A stretch of DNA of 64,000 nt from NCBI GenBank assembly GCA_021782495.1, contig JAJXUV010000002.1:205791-269790 (forward strand), given 5' to 3'. Shown here piece after piece: positions 1 to 8,269 of this stretch. A model generated the notes under the pieces. That model was not told where the DNA came from, did no database searches, and saw nothing but the letters and a program-made list of their open reading frames with translations. A program made the position numbers and the translations under genes. The stretch is from Pseudomonadota bacterium (lineage in GTDB: Bacteria > Pseudomonadota > Gammaproteobacteria > UBA1113). Within the stretch, counting starts at the first letter, position 1. Each line of letters begins with the position of its first letter.

Positions 1-1
1 A

Positions 2-334
2 CCGCCGGGTAAGCGAAATGCTACCATTCACTTATTGTCGGGCGGTGAAAAGGCCTTGACGGCTATAGCGTTGGTCTTTGCCATTTTCAAATTGAATCCA
101 GCCCCTTTTTGTATGCTGGATGAAGTCGATGCCCCCTTAGACGACAATAACGTCTTTCGTTATTGTAATTTGGTCAAGGAAATGTCTAAGGAATTGCAAT
201 TTATTTTTATTAGCCACAATAAATTGGCAATGGAAATGGCGGAGAATTTAATTGGTGTGACGATGAAAGAGCCGGGCGTATCGCGTTTGGTGTCAGTCGA
301 TATTGAAGAAGCCTTGTTAATGGCTGAAAATTAG
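2..334 (+). CDS. smc: Chromosome partition protein SMC, C-terminal end (partial)
   Basis: The frame is open from the first bases, so the gene starts before the window. The visible 110 residues are the C-terminal ATPase lobe of an SMC protein: the ABC signature [11 protein letters not shown] (about 10 residues in), then the Walker B segment [14 protein letters not shown], then the D/H-loop region [12 protein letters not shown] condenses and segregates the chromosome. The partial gene is followed after 14 bp by zipA, an smc-zipA order common in gammaproteobacteria. A TTG lies at 35 but is internal to the signature motif and is not the start. Identification is secure; the length is unknown. Confidence 0.95.
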   Translation, partial: PPGKRNATIHLLSGGEKALTAIALVFAIFKLNPAPFCMLDEVDAPLDDNNVFRYCNLVKEMSKELQFIFISHNKLAMEMAENLIGVTMKEPGVSRLVSVDIEEALLMAEN

Positions 335-348
335 TGTAGGAGTAAAAA

Positions 349-999
349 ATGGAAGTCTACTTGATTGTTGCAATTTGTGTCTTGGCACTCTTTGGTTTGT
401 ATGCCTTGATGCGTCGAAATCAAGATAAAGATACGGTACCGCATTTGCAAAGTTATAAAGAAGAATTGCCTGTAGAAGACGATATTGTCGGAACGGTGAA
501 AGTCGTGTCCGCAGAGGAATACGATGCAAAGTCTGCAGTGGCACAAGAATTTGCTGCCGAAACGCGTTCTGGAGCGATGAATGAAGATGAATTATTGTTG
601 ATCTACGTCGCTGCAGGGGCCAAAGGGCAGTTTATGGGTTATGAATTGATGCAAAGTTTGATGGCCCAAGGCTTGCAATCTGGCCCGATGAACATTGTCC
701 ATCGTTATGACGAAGAAGGCCGTGTGGTTTTTAGTGTGGCTTCGGCAACGGGCGCAGGCACCATCGATTTAACCAATATGGGCGATTTTGCAACGCCGGG
801 TTTGTGCTTATTTATATATCCTCAAAAATCGGTGCGTCCACGCCATGCTTTCAATGAAATGGTCGATTGTGCACTGCAATTAGCAGATGAATTGGATGGT
901 CAAGTCTTAGATCAACACCGTGAAGCCTGGACTAAAAGCTTTGAACAAGAAAAGCGAGCTGCTTTGCCGGTGTATCAACCACAACTTTTAGCGAACTAA
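349..999 (+). CDS. zipA: Cell division protein ZipA
   Basis: ZipA is a bitopic inner-membrane protein that tethers FtsZ to the membrane at the septum. Seen: one N-terminal membrane segment (about residues 3-20, VYLIVAICVLALFGLYAL), a charged linker, and a C-terminal FtsZ-binding domain (about residues 75-205) with the pattern LIYVAAGAKGQFMGYELMQ and GLCLFIYPQ. At 216 residues it is much shorter than the E. coli protein (about 330); the missing part is the Pro/Gln-rich linker, not the binding domain. An AGGAG sits about 7 bp before the ATG. It lies between smc and ftsK, whose GTG starts 6 bp after the zipA stop, so the three are probably co-transcribed. Confidence 0.92.
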   Translation: MEVYLIVAICVLALFGLYALMRRNQDKDTVPHLQSYKEELPVEDDIVGTVKVVSAEEYDAKSAVAQEFAAETRSGAMNEDELLLIYVAAGAKGQFMGYELMQSLMAQGLQSGPMNIVHRYDEEGRVVFSVASATGAGTIDLTNMGDFATPGLCLFIYPQKSVRPRHAFNEMVDCALQLADELDGQVLDQHREAWTKSFEQEKRAALPVYQPQLLAN

Positions 1000-1005
1000 A
1001 CGACT

Positions 1006-3345
1006 GTGGCTGCTAAAAGGCGTCAAAAAACCAATGCCCGTAAAAAAGAAAAAGTAAAAGCCAAGGCCCCTTTTCCGGAAGAATTGCATTATCGCTTGCG
1101 CGAGGGCATTTTTATCTGCACGCTCGCTTTTGCGCTCTATGTCTTATTGTCTTTGCTTACTTATCACGCTAGCGATCCCAGTTGGTTTCGAAGCGCTTCA
1201 ACACCTGAGATTGTTAATGCGGGTGGCAGAGTCGGTGCTTATTTTTCCGATAGCCTCTTTTCCTTTCTTGGGTATTGGGCTTATGGATTGCCTGTGATGG
1301 CCGCTTATGCCGCTTGGTTTAATATCAAAGGTCGAAAAAATGCCGACAAAGAAGAAGCTAATTTGCATTTATCTGCTAGTAAATGGATTGGTTTTGCTTT
1401 GGTGATCGGCGCCGGTAGTGCGCTTTTCAGTTTATGGAATTTACAAATAGGCAATAGTGCGATTGTTCCCGGCGGCATTGTGGGTGATGCGCTGTCTGGA
1501 TTATTGTCTTCCGATTTTAATGCCTTTGGGGCTAGTGTGATTTTATTGGCCTTGTTTTTTATGGGCGTCACTTTTTTCACGGGCTTAATTTGGCGACAAT
1601 TTTTAAGAAAAATGGCAGTGAAACTCTGGACCTGGTTTAATGCTGCGCGTCAGAGAGTTTGGGCATTTTTCAAAGAATTACGCGCTTTTGAACGAGATTC
1701 TGAAGACAGAATAGAAATACCAAAACCCCTGAAACTAGAAAAACCGGCGATAGAAGCTTCTAAAGAAGTACCGATGCCGCCTCGAAATGAAGCGCTTAAA
1801 ATTGCCCTGCCCACGCCGCCTGCGCCTGTGAAAGCAGCCTCTAAAATACGAGGTGCTAAAGGCTTAGTCGATGGGTTACCTTCCTTGGATTTATTGGAAC
1901 AAACGGTATCGAAGCAATTGCCTTTCTGGTCGAGGCAATCCTTAGAAGAAAAATCGCGTCAAGTCGAACGACATTTAGCGGATTTTGGGGTGACGGTTCA
2001 AGTCGAAGGCGTGCATCCTGGTCCGGTCGTAACGCGTTATGAATTGAGTTTAGCGCCTGGCCTTAAAGTCAGTAAAATTACAGGTTTGGCGAAGGATTTG
2101 GCGCGTGCTTTGTCAGTGGTCAGTGTGCGTGTGGTCGAAGTGATCCCCGGAAAATCCTTTATCGGTTTGGAATTGCCCAATGACACGCGCGAAACCGTGC
2201 GCTTGCGTGAAATTTTAGAATCTAAACAATATCAACAGTCGCGCAGTCCTTTGAGTTTGGCTTTGGGCAAAGACATTGCGGGTATTCCAACAATTGTCGA
2301 TTTGGCCAAAATGCCACACTTGTTGGTGGCCGGAACAACCGGTGCCGGAAAATCCGTTGGCTTAAATGCGATGATTTTAAGTTTGTTGTATAAAGCACGG
2401 CCCGAAGAAGTGCGTATTATTATGGTCGATCCCAAAATGTTGGAATTGTCGGTGTATGAAGGCATCCCACATTTGTTGACACCTGTGGTCACCGACATGC
2501 GCGAAGCGGCGAGCGCCTTGAAATGGTGCGTCACGGAAATGGATCGACGCTATGCTTTGATGGCCTCTATCGGTGTGCGCAATTTGGCGGGGTACAATCA
2601 AAAAGTCAAAGAAGCAATGAAAGCCGAACCTTTGTGGGACATGACTAAACCAGAATATCCGGATGGTTCTCGAGATCCTTTGAATGCCTTGCCGGCCGTG
2701 GTGGTGATCGTCGATGAATTTGCCGACATGATGTTGGTCGTCGGTAAAAAAGTAGAACAATTAATTGCGCGAATTGCGCAAAAAGCACGCGCTGCCGGCA
2801 TTCATTTAATTTTAGCCACCCAAAGACCTTCGGTGGATGTGATCACGGGTTTGATCAAAGCCAACATTCCTACGCGCCTGAGTTTCCAAGTCTCATCGCG
2901 CATTGATTCGCGCACCGTTTTGGATCAACAAGGCGCAGAACAATTATTAGGTCATGGTGATATGTTGTATTTAGCGCCGGGAACCGGTGTGCCAACGCGG
3001 GTGCATGGCGCTTATGTGGCCGATGAAGAAGTGCACAATGTGGTGAGTGAATTGCGTCGCGCTTATGGCGAGCCGCAATATTTGGTCGATATTTTAGCTG
3101 CTGCTGAAGAAGAAGAAGGTACTGGCACGGGACAGCCCAGCGGTGAAGCCGATCCTTTATACGATGAGGCTGTGAGTTTGGTGATTGACAGTGGCAGAGT
3201 GTCGATTTCGTCCATTCAACGGCGTTTTAAAATTGGCTTTAATCGCGCCGCGCGCTTGGTAGAAGATATGGAAAGCGCGGGTGTTGTCAGTAAACCCGGT
3301 TCCAATGGGAGCCGCGAAGTCTTAGTGCGCAGTGTCATGGAGTGA
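1006..3345 (+). CDS. ftsK: DNA translocase FtsK
   Basis: FtsK is a septal, membrane-anchored DNA pump that clears the chromosome termini during division. The 779-residue protein shows four N-terminal membrane segments within about residues 30-200, a short linker, the alpha/beta RecA-like motor with Walker A GTTGAGKS (residues 443-450) and Walker B VVVIVDEFAD, and a C-terminal winged-helix gamma domain (from about residue 715, SISSIQRRFKIGFNRAARL) that would read KOPS-type polar sequences. The linker is short compared with E. coli (about 1330 residues) but typical of many other gammaproteobacteria. The start is GTG at 1006, 6 bp after zipA. It is followed by a hairpin terminator. Confidence 0.95.
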   Translation: MAAKRRQKTNARKKEKVKAKAPFPEELHYRLREGIFICTLAFALYVLLSLLTYHASDPSWFRSASTPEIVNAGGRVGAYFSDSLFSFLGYWAYGLPVMAAYAAWFNIKGRKNADKEEANLHLSASKWIGFALVIGAGSALFSLWNLQIGNSAIVPGGIVGDALSGLLSSDFNAFGASVILLALFFMGVTFFTGLIWRQFLRKMAVKLWTWFNAARQRVWAFFKELRAFERDSEDRIEIPKPLKLEKPAIEASKEVPMPPRNEALKIALPTPPAPVKAASKIRGAKGLVDGLPSLDLLEQTVSKQLPFWSRQSLEEKSRQVERHLADFGVTVQVEGVHPGPVVTRYELSLAPGLKVSKITGLAKDLARALSVVSVRVVEVIPGKSFIGLELPNDTRETVRLREILESKQYQQSRSPLSLALGKDIAGIPTIVDLAKMPHLLVAGTTGAGKSVGLNAMILSLLYKARPEEVRIIMVDPKMLELSVYEGIPHLLTPVVTDMREAASALKWCVTEMDRRYALMASIGVRNLAGYNQKVKEAMKAEPLWDMTKPEYPDGSRDPLNALPAVVVIVDEFADMMLVVGKKVEQLIARIAQKARAAGIHLILATQRPSVDVITGLIKANIPTRLSFQVSSRIDSRTVLDQQGAEQLLGHGDMLYLAPGTGVPTRVHGAYVADEEVHNVVSELRRAYGEPQYLVDILAAAEEEEGTGTGQPSGEADPLYDEAVSLVIDSGRVSISSIQRRFKIGFNRAARLVEDMESAGVVSKPGSNGSREVLVRSVME

Positions 3346-3365
3346 GAATAATTTTCATGACAATC

Positions 3366-3402
3366 ATCCTCAAGCCCGCTTTCTCAGCTTGAAGATTTTT
3401 TT
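3366..3402 (+). terminator. Rho-independent terminator after ftsK
   Basis: The inverted arms ATCCTCAAGC (3366-3375) and GCTTGAAGAT (3387-3396) pair with one mismatch around an 11-nt loop and run straight into a tract of seven T. It lies 20 bp after the ftsK stop and would end the smc-zipA-ftsK transcript. Confidence 0.7.
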
Positions 3403-3493
3403 CTCGGTGTAAGATATTGAATATGGTATATTGGTTGTAAAAAATGTTAAACTATTATTAATCCATTACTGCAAGGGCGAGAGAGCAAAACTG

Positions 3494-4765
3494 ATGACAA
3501 AATCAACAGCGAAACCTGGCTTTTATTCTTGGGTAGTGTGGTTTACAGGCACTTTGTTTTATTTTTATGAATTCTTCATTCAAGTTGCGCCCAATGTCAT
3601 GATGCCCGATTTGACACGGCATTTTGGCATCAGCGCCGTGCAATTCGGGTATTTAGCGACTTTTTATTATGCTGGCTATGCCCTGATGCAACTTCCCGCC
3701 GGAACTTTGTTGGATCGATTTGGTGCGCGCCGTCTGATTGTGGTGGCAACTTTAATTTGCGCAGCCGGTTCTTTTTTAACAGCTTATGCCAATGCCTGGT
3801 TTTTAGTGGAATTGGCGCGCTTTGCCACGGGGATAGGATCGGCTTTTGCGGTATTGGGATCTTTTGTATTGGCTGCGAAATGGTTTCCAACGCATCGCTT
3901 TGGCTTATTGAGTGGTTTGGTATTGACCATCGGTATGTTAGGCGCTGTAGCAGGCGAACACCCGATGGCCGTGATGGTCGAGCATTTTGGTTGGCGTCAA
4001 AGTCTGAATATTTTAGCCATCGTTGGTGTTGTGTATGCTTTAGTCACTTGGTGTGTGATCAGCGATCATAAAAATCCGCTCAACCAACATCGGGTTGACA
4101 CGACGCAGTCTTTCAAAGAATTGTTGAGCAATGTATTGACCATCATGCGCCAACCACAACCCTGGCTTTTGGCCGCTTATGGCTTATTGATGTTTACCCC
4201 CACACTGACTTTGGGTGCTTCTTGGGGCGCAGGGTTTTTAATGGCCGCCTATCAATTGCCAGTGGCCAGTGCAGGAAGTGTGATTTCTTTTATCTTCATT
4301 GGTTGGGCCATGGGTTGTCCTTTGTTTGGTGTTGTATCCGATAGAATGCGGCTGCGCAAACCCCCTTTGTATATCGCCAGTGTGGGCGGAACGATTTGCT
4401 TGTTGATCATGATATACGTGCATTTGCCTTCCTTGTGGATGTTGGATACTTTAATGTTGTTCTTTGGCATTTTTTCAGGCGCTTTTTTATCTTCTTTTTC
4501 TATTGCTCGTGAGTTACAGCCACCTAAAGCCACAGGTGCTGCCTTGGGATTTATGAATATGGCACAAAGTTTGGGTGGTGCGCTGTTGCCGCCTATCGTC
4601 GGTATCATTTTAGACATATTGTGGAGCGGCACTTTTCAAGACGGTGGTCGGGTGTATCTCTTGCACGATTACCGCTATGCTTTTCTGATCATGCCTTTAG
4701 AAACCGTAGCCGCGGGCTTGCTTTTGTTTTTTGTGAAAGAAACGCATTGTGTCGAGATAAAATAA
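3494..4765 (+). CDS. Major facilitator superfamily transporter
   Basis: A 423-residue integral membrane protein with about 12 hydrophobic segments. It carries the MFS motif-A-like loop between the second and third segments (PAGTLLDRFGARRLI, about residue 75) and a matching loop in the second half (GVVSDRMRLRKP). The fold is that of a sugar-phosphate/organic-anion type MFS permease, but the substrate cannot be read from the sequence. I chose the ATG at 3494 because a GGGCGAGAG purine block precedes it; the frame stays open upstream to a TTG at 3431, which would add 21 mostly non-MFS residues. It stands alone between the ftsK terminator and the flavoprotein gene. Confidence 0.85.
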   Translation: MTKSTAKPGFYSWVVWFTGTLFYFYEFFIQVAPNVMMPDLTRHFGISAVQFGYLATFYYAGYALMQLPAGTLLDRFGARRLIVVATLICAAGSFLTAYANAWFLVELARFATGIGSAFAVLGSFVLAAKWFPTHRFGLLSGLVLTIGMLGAVAGEHPMAVMVEHFGWRQSLNILAIVGVVYALVTWCVISDHKNPLNQHRVDTTQSFKELLSNVLTIMRQPQPWLLAAYGLLMFTPTLTLGASWGAGFLMAAYQLPVASAGSVISFIFIGWAMGCPLFGVVSDRMRLRKPPLYIASVGGTICLLIMIYVHLPSLWMLDTLMLFFGIFSGAFLSSFSIARELQPPKATGAALGFMNMAQSLGGALLPPIVGIILDILWSGTFQDGGRVYLLHDYRYAFLIMPLETVAAGLLLFFVKETHCVEIK

Positions 4766-4781
4766 TTATTTATTTTCCTTC

Positions 4782-4811
4782 AATATGCAAGAATATGCAA
4801 GAATATGCAAG
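4782..4811 (+). repeat. Three perfect 10-bp tandem repeats at a start codon
   Basis: The unit AATATGCAAG occurs three times in a row without mismatch. Each copy contains an ATG, and because the unit is 10 bp the three ATGs (4785, 4795, 4805) fall in three different frames. Only the last opens the downstream gene; the middle one opens a 7-codon frame ending at 4818. No Shine-Dalgarno sequence is visible. Confidence 0.9.
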
Positions 4812-5986
4812 AATTTGACGTTATCATCATTGGCGCAGGTGCGGCGGGCTTAATGTGTGCCATAGAGGCCGGCAAACGGCAACGCAGAGTATTGGTGTTA
4901 GATCATGCGAATAAAGCCGGTAAAAAGATTTTAATGTCGGGTGGTGGTCGCTGCAATTTTACCAATTACCATGTTACACCGGATAACTTTATTTCAAACA
5001 ATCCCCATTTTTGTAAATCGGCTTTAAGTCGGTATACACCCTCAGATTTTATAGCATTGGTCAAAAAACACCGGATTCCTTTTCATGAAAAAACCTTAGG
5101 CCAATTGTTTTGCGATCATCAATCGAAAGACATCGTCGATCTTTTATTAACAGAATGTGAATTCGCTGGGGTAACCATACGTCTGAATACGGCCGTTGAG
5201 AAAATTATGAAAGAAAGCGATCGCGCTTTTAAATTAAAAACATCCGCTAGAGACTTTCACTGTCAAGCCTTGGTGATTGCCAGTGGCGGGTTATCCATTC
5301 CGACGATGGGCGCGAGCCCTTTCGGTTATCAAATAGCAGAGCAATTTGGTATTAAAGTATGGCCCACACGCGCCGCCTTGGTGCCTTTAACTTTACACCC
5401 TGCCGATAAGGATAAATTATCGATCTTAGCGGGTATTGCTGTCGACAGCGTGGTTAGCCACGCAAGTATCGCCTTCCGAGAAAATACTTTATTTACACAT
5501 CGTGGTTTAAGCGGTCCAGCGATTCTGCAAATCTCGTCCTATTGGCAGCCTGGAGAAGCCATCGAGATAAATATGTTACCGCACATCGATTTACTAGGCT
5601 ATTTAAAACAAGCGCAAAAACAACATCCGCACAAGCAAGTCAATTCGTTTTTAACAGAACATTTGCCAAAGCGCCTGATAGAATTGTTCTTGGAACCTAC
5701 TTTAATGACGAAAACTTTGGCCGTTGTTTCTCACCGAGAATTTGAACAAATAGCAAAGCTTCTCAACGCGTATACGATCAAACCCAATGGTACTGAAGGT
5801 TATCGTACGGCAGAAGTCACTTTAGGTGGGGTGGATTGCGATGTGATTTCTTCTAAGACGATGGAAGCCAATGCCGTCAAAGGTTTGTACTTTATAGGCG
5901 AAGTCTTGGACGTGACAGGCTGGTTAGGCGGTTATAATTTTCAATGGGCTTGGTCTTCGGGTTGGGCTGCGGGTCAGGTGGTGTAG
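4805..5986 (+). CDS. FAD-dependent oxidoreductase of the BaiN/YhiN (HI0933) family
   Basis: The 393-residue protein begins with a dinucleotide-binding GAGAAGLMCAIEAG motif (residues 9-22), then the family-specific KAGKKILMSGGGRCNFTN segment (about residues 37-55) and the C-terminal FIGEVLDVTGWLGGYNFQWAWSSG block that closes the FAD site. This is the HI0933-like flavoprotein family; some members are annotated as NAD(P)/FAD-dependent reductases, and the physiological substrate is not established. The start ATG is the last of three supplied by a 10-bp tandem repeat and lacks a clear ribosome-binding site, so translation may be weak or affected by the overlapping out-of-frame ATGs. Confidence 0.88.
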   Translation: MQEFDVIIIGAGAAGLMCAIEAGKRQRRVLVLDHANKAGKKILMSGGGRCNFTNYHVTPDNFISNNPHFCKSALSRYTPSDFIALVKKHRIPFHEKTLGQLFCDHQSKDIVDLLLTECEFAGVTIRLNTAVEKIMKESDRAFKLKTSARDFHCQALVIASGGLSIPTMGASPFGYQIAEQFGIKVWPTRAALVPLTLHPADKDKLSILAGIAVDSVVSHASIAFRENTLFTHRGLSGPAILQISSYWQPGEAIEINMLPHIDLLGYLKQAQKQHPHKQVNSFLTEHLPKRLIELFLEPTLMTKTLAVVSHREFEQIAKLLNAYTIKPNGTEGYRTAEVTLGGVDCDVISSKTMEANAVKGLYFIGEVLDVTGWLGGYNFQWAWSSGWAAGQVV

Positions 5987-6036
5987 GCTCTCTAAAAAAT
6001 AGAAAAAAAATCTATTTTACAGCCTGGCAAATGTGG

Positions 6037-6045
6037 TGTTATACT
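6037..6045 (+). promoter_or_regulatory. Candidate extended -10 promoter for the HEPN-MNT pair
   Basis: TGTTATACT matches an extended -10 element (TGnTATACT), about 48 bp before the HEPN gene start. No convincing -35 hexamer lies 16-18 bp upstream, which is usual for extended -10 promoters. Judged by eye only. Confidence 0.4.
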
Positions 6046-6092
6046 GTCCATATCTCTTAAAAATCGTTCATTGAGCAGGAAGCCTGTAGAAC

Positions 6093-6509
6093 ATGATTGA
6101 GTATAACAAATACAAAAAAACACTTCAGCATTTAATTGTCCAATTCGAAAATTATCGTACTTTGGATAAGCATCAGCCAAAATTGATCCAAGAAGCGGTT
6201 GCAGAATCGGTAATACAGCGTTTTGAAACCTGTTATGACTGCATGTGGGAAATATTGAAGCGTTATTTGTCAGAAGAGTTGGGTATTCCCGAAGTACCCC
6301 ATAGTCCAAAGCCCATTTTTCGCCTTGCTTTTGAAAACGATCTATTTATCTCATCGATAGAAGCTTGGTTGAAATATGCGGATGCGCGTATAGGAACCTC
6401 ACCTGATTATAACGGTAAAAAAGCCAAAGTGGCTTTAAAAGTGATAAATAACTTTACAAAAGATGCGATTGCTTTGTATGAAACGATGAGCGGCAAAGCA
6501 TGGAAATAA
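6093..6509 (+). CDS. HEPN-domain protein, nucleotidyltransferase substrate-binding (HI0074) type
   Basis: This 138-residue all-helical protein has the VIQRFETCYDCMWEILKRYL block (about residues 47-66) typical of the HI0074-like HEPN family, the partner of MNT nucleotidyltransferases. In HEPN-MNT pairs the HEPN protein is generally the toxin (an RNase) and the MNT protein silences it by AMPylation. An R-x4-H pattern is present (R22-H27), but in an N-terminal helix, so I do not claim it as the catalytic site. AGGAAG precedes the ATG. The stop overlaps the MNT start by 10 bp, implying translational coupling and complex formation. Confidence 0.85.
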   Translation: MIEYNKYKKTLQHLIVQFENYRTLDKHQPKLIQEAVAESVIQRFETCYDCMWEILKRYLSEELGIPEVPHSPKPIFRLAFENDLFISSIEAWLKYADARIGTSPDYNGKKAKVALKVINNFTKDAIALYETMSGKAWK

Positions 6510-6808
6510 AGAAAACAATTGATATTACCTCGAAACAGAAAGAATTGATTCTGAACTTGTTAGAACGTTATTTACCGAATACTCCCGTGTGGGTGTATGG
6601 TTCTCGCGTTAAAGGGACAGCACGACCGCAATCCGATTTGGATATGGTAGTATTCGCAACAACTGTGCAAGAACTTCAGGTTTCTAACCTGAAAGAGGCA
6701 TTTGAAGAAAGTGATTTGCCATTTAGAGTGGATTTGTTTGTTTGGGATGAAATTCCAGAGACATTTAGAAAAAATATAGAAGCCGAGCGAGTTGTGTTTA
6801 AAGCTTAG
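6500..6808 (+). CDS. MNT-type minimal nucleotidyltransferase (antitoxin-like)
   Basis: A 102-residue minimal nucleotidyltransferase. Visible catalytic pieces are the G-S motif YGSRVKG (G34-S35), the D-x-D pair D46/D48 in QSDLDMV, and a third acidic residue at D78 in RVDLF, which together form the two-metal site of the polymerase-beta-like fold. In characterised HEPN-MNT systems this enzyme adds AMP to a tyrosine of the HEPN toxin. It overlaps the upstream HEPN gene by 10 bp. All catalytic residues are intact, so the module is probably functional. tRNA-Thr lies 26 bp downstream on the opposite strand. Confidence 0.87.
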   Translation: MEIKKTIDITSKQKELILNLLERYLPNTPVWVYGSRVKGTARPQSDLDMVVFATTVQELQVSNLKEAFEESDLPFRVDLFVWDEIPETFRKNIEAERVVFKA

Positions 6809-6833
6809 ATATAATGGAAGACATAACCACCTA

Positions 6834-6906
<73 letters not shown>

Positions 6907-6915
6907 GTGGGGCTC

Positions 6916-6944
6916 ATTATAGAGCTTCTAGGGGATGATGACAA
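6916..6944 (-). promoter_or_regulatory. Sigma-70 promoter of tRNA-Thr
   Basis: On the minus strand a TTGTCA -35 box (6939-6944) and a perfect TATAAT -10 box (6916-6921) are separated by exactly 17 bp. Only nine bases separate the -10 box from the first base of the tRNA, so the leader is a few bases at most. The GC-rich discriminator (GAGCCCC) between -10 and start is typical of stringently controlled stable-RNA promoters; that control is an inference. The box overlaps the ATG codons at 6935/6938 of the divergent gene. Confidence 0.85.
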
Positions 6945-6967
6945 GATATAAGGACACGAGGCATAAC

Positions 6968-7708
6968 TTGAACAAGAAATACACTTATTTTGATTTGGAG
7001 CAATGGTATGAGACGCCTTTAGGCCGTCATATTTATGCTGCAGAAGCAGAGTGGCTGTCCGAGCATTTGAAGCAGTGTTTTGGTTATTATTTACTCCAGT
7101 TTGGTGGAAGTCATTCCTTAAAAGCCTTAGATGCAAGTCCTATTCGAAATCATATTTGGTGTATTCCAGCACATCATAATGACAATCATGAACCTACGAT
7201 TTGTTGTCATTTTGATGCCTTGCCTTTTGCCTCGCATTCCATCGATGCTTTTGTATTACCCCATACCTTAGAATTGTGTTCCGATCCCAAAACCATCATT
7301 CAGGCCGCTTCTGAAGCTTTGGTACCAGAAGGTATGCTGTTAATTTTAGGCTTTAATCCCGTGGGTATTTTTGCGCCCTTGAAACAATGGCTCGCTTGGC
7401 GTCGCGATATTTTGCCCTGGGGATTGGAGTGGCAGCGAATTGGTCGAGTACGGCATTGGTTGGAAGAGTCGGGTTGTGAAGTCGAATCCATTAAAACTTT
7501 CCTTTTTTCATTTTCTCTAAGTATTTTGGGAAATATGCGTCGACAGCATTGGGTAGAAGCTTTGGGGCAGAGCATTTGTCCCACCTGGGGCGGCATTTAC
7601 CTCATCTTAGCGCGCAAACGTATGGTGCGCTTAACCCCGCTTAAGGTAAAATGGACCAAACCGGTGCTAGTGGATAAGGAACCTGCACTGCCCATGCAGA
7701 ATGAATAG
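6968..7708 (+). CDS. YafS-like SAM-dependent methyltransferase
   Basis: The product (246 residues from this start) is a class I methyltransferase-fold protein of the YafS type: an N-terminal [14 protein letters not shown] segment, a short Rossmann core ([36 protein letters not shown]) and an aromatic C-terminal half. The glycine-rich SAM loop is weak, as in YafS. The substrate is unknown. The gene sits just ahead of rnhA and dnaQ, the same order as in E. coli, which supports the call. I prefer the TTG at 6968 because GAGG lies 6 bp before it; the frame also has ATG at 6935 and 6938, but these sit inside the tRNA-Thr promoter with poor spacing. Confidence 0.75.
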   Translation: MNKKYTYFDLEQWYETPLGRHIYAAEAEWLSEHLKQCFGYYLLQFGGSHSLKALDASPIRNHIWCIPAHHNDNHEPTICCHFDALPFASHSIDAFVLPHTLELCSDPKTIIQAASEALVPEGMLLILGFNPVGIFAPLKQWLAWRRDILPWGLEWQRIGRVRHWLEESGCEVESIKTFLFSFSLSILGNMRRQHWVEALGQSICPTWGGIYLILARKRMVRLTPLKVKWTKPVLVDKEPALPMQNE

Positions 7709-7710
7709 AG

Positions 7711-8160
7711 ATGATTTTAAAAAACGTAGTAATGTACACCGATGGCGCTTGCCGCAACAATCCCGGTCCGGGCGGTTGGGGTGTGTGGATGTCTTTTGAA
7801 GGGCATGAAAAAACCCTACGCGGTTTTGAAAAAGAAACCACCAACAATCGAATGGAATTGACTGCAGCGATTATGGGTTTACGCGCTTTGAAAGAAAGTT
7901 GTGTCGTGAATTTGCATACCGATTCACAATACGTCCAAAAAGGCATTCATCAGTGGGTCGCGGGTTGGCGCAGCCGTGGATGGCGAACGGCTTCGGGGCA
8001 TGAAGTCAAGAATAAAGATTTATGGGAAAGTTTATTGAATGAAGTTGCGCGTCATCAAGTGCATTGGCATTGGGTGAGAGGACATGCGGGCAATGTACAC
8101 AATGAGCGTGCAGATGCTTTGGCGCGACAAGCGATTGAGGAGCAAGAAGATAGACGGTAA
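7711..8160 (+). CDS. rnhA: Ribonuclease HI
   Basis: RNase HI cuts the RNA strand of RNA-DNA hybrids. The 149-residue protein has the full catalytic set: D11 in [17 protein letters not shown]49 in [10 protein letters not shown]71 in HTDSQYV, H125 in VRGHAGN and D135 in NERADALA, plus the basic handle GWRSRGWR. It starts 2 bp after the methyltransferase stop, so the two are co-transcribed. Its stop codon lies within the left arm of a large palindrome. Length matches the family (about 155 residues). Confidence 0.97.
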   Translation: MILKNVVMYTDGACRNNPGPGGWGVWMSFEGHEKTLRGFEKETTNNRMELTAAIMGLRALKESCVVNLHTDSQYVQKGIHQWVAGWRSRGWRTASGHEVKNKDLWESLLNEVARHQVHWHWVRGHAGNVHNERADALARQAIEEQEDRR

Positions 8161-8246
8161 GTCCCTAAGTTGAGAAAGCTCCTTGGGGAGGGTACGCGCA
8201 TCCCTGCGGCGTATCCTCCCAAGTTACCCTCTTAGCTTAGGGACTT
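8159..8246. repeat. Large palindrome between rnhA and dnaQ
   Basis: A long two-part hairpin: perfect outer arms AAGTCCCTAAG (8159-8169) and CTTAGGGACTT (8236-8246) enclose inner arms GGGAGGGTACGC and GCGTATCCTCCC that match except for one G-T wobble. The left outer arm overlaps the rnhA stop. It may attenuate transcription into dnaQ, but there is no T-tract like a classic terminator; it could equally be a dispersed repeat. Confidence 0.75.
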
Positions 8247-8269
8247 TGTTAATATAAAGGAAACCACTA

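Noticed and set aside
6093..6509. R22-H27 as the canonical HEPN catalytic R-x4-6-H motif
   Set aside because: It is in the first helix, while the catalytic motif in HEPN toxins is normally in a later conserved helix; the match may be chance.
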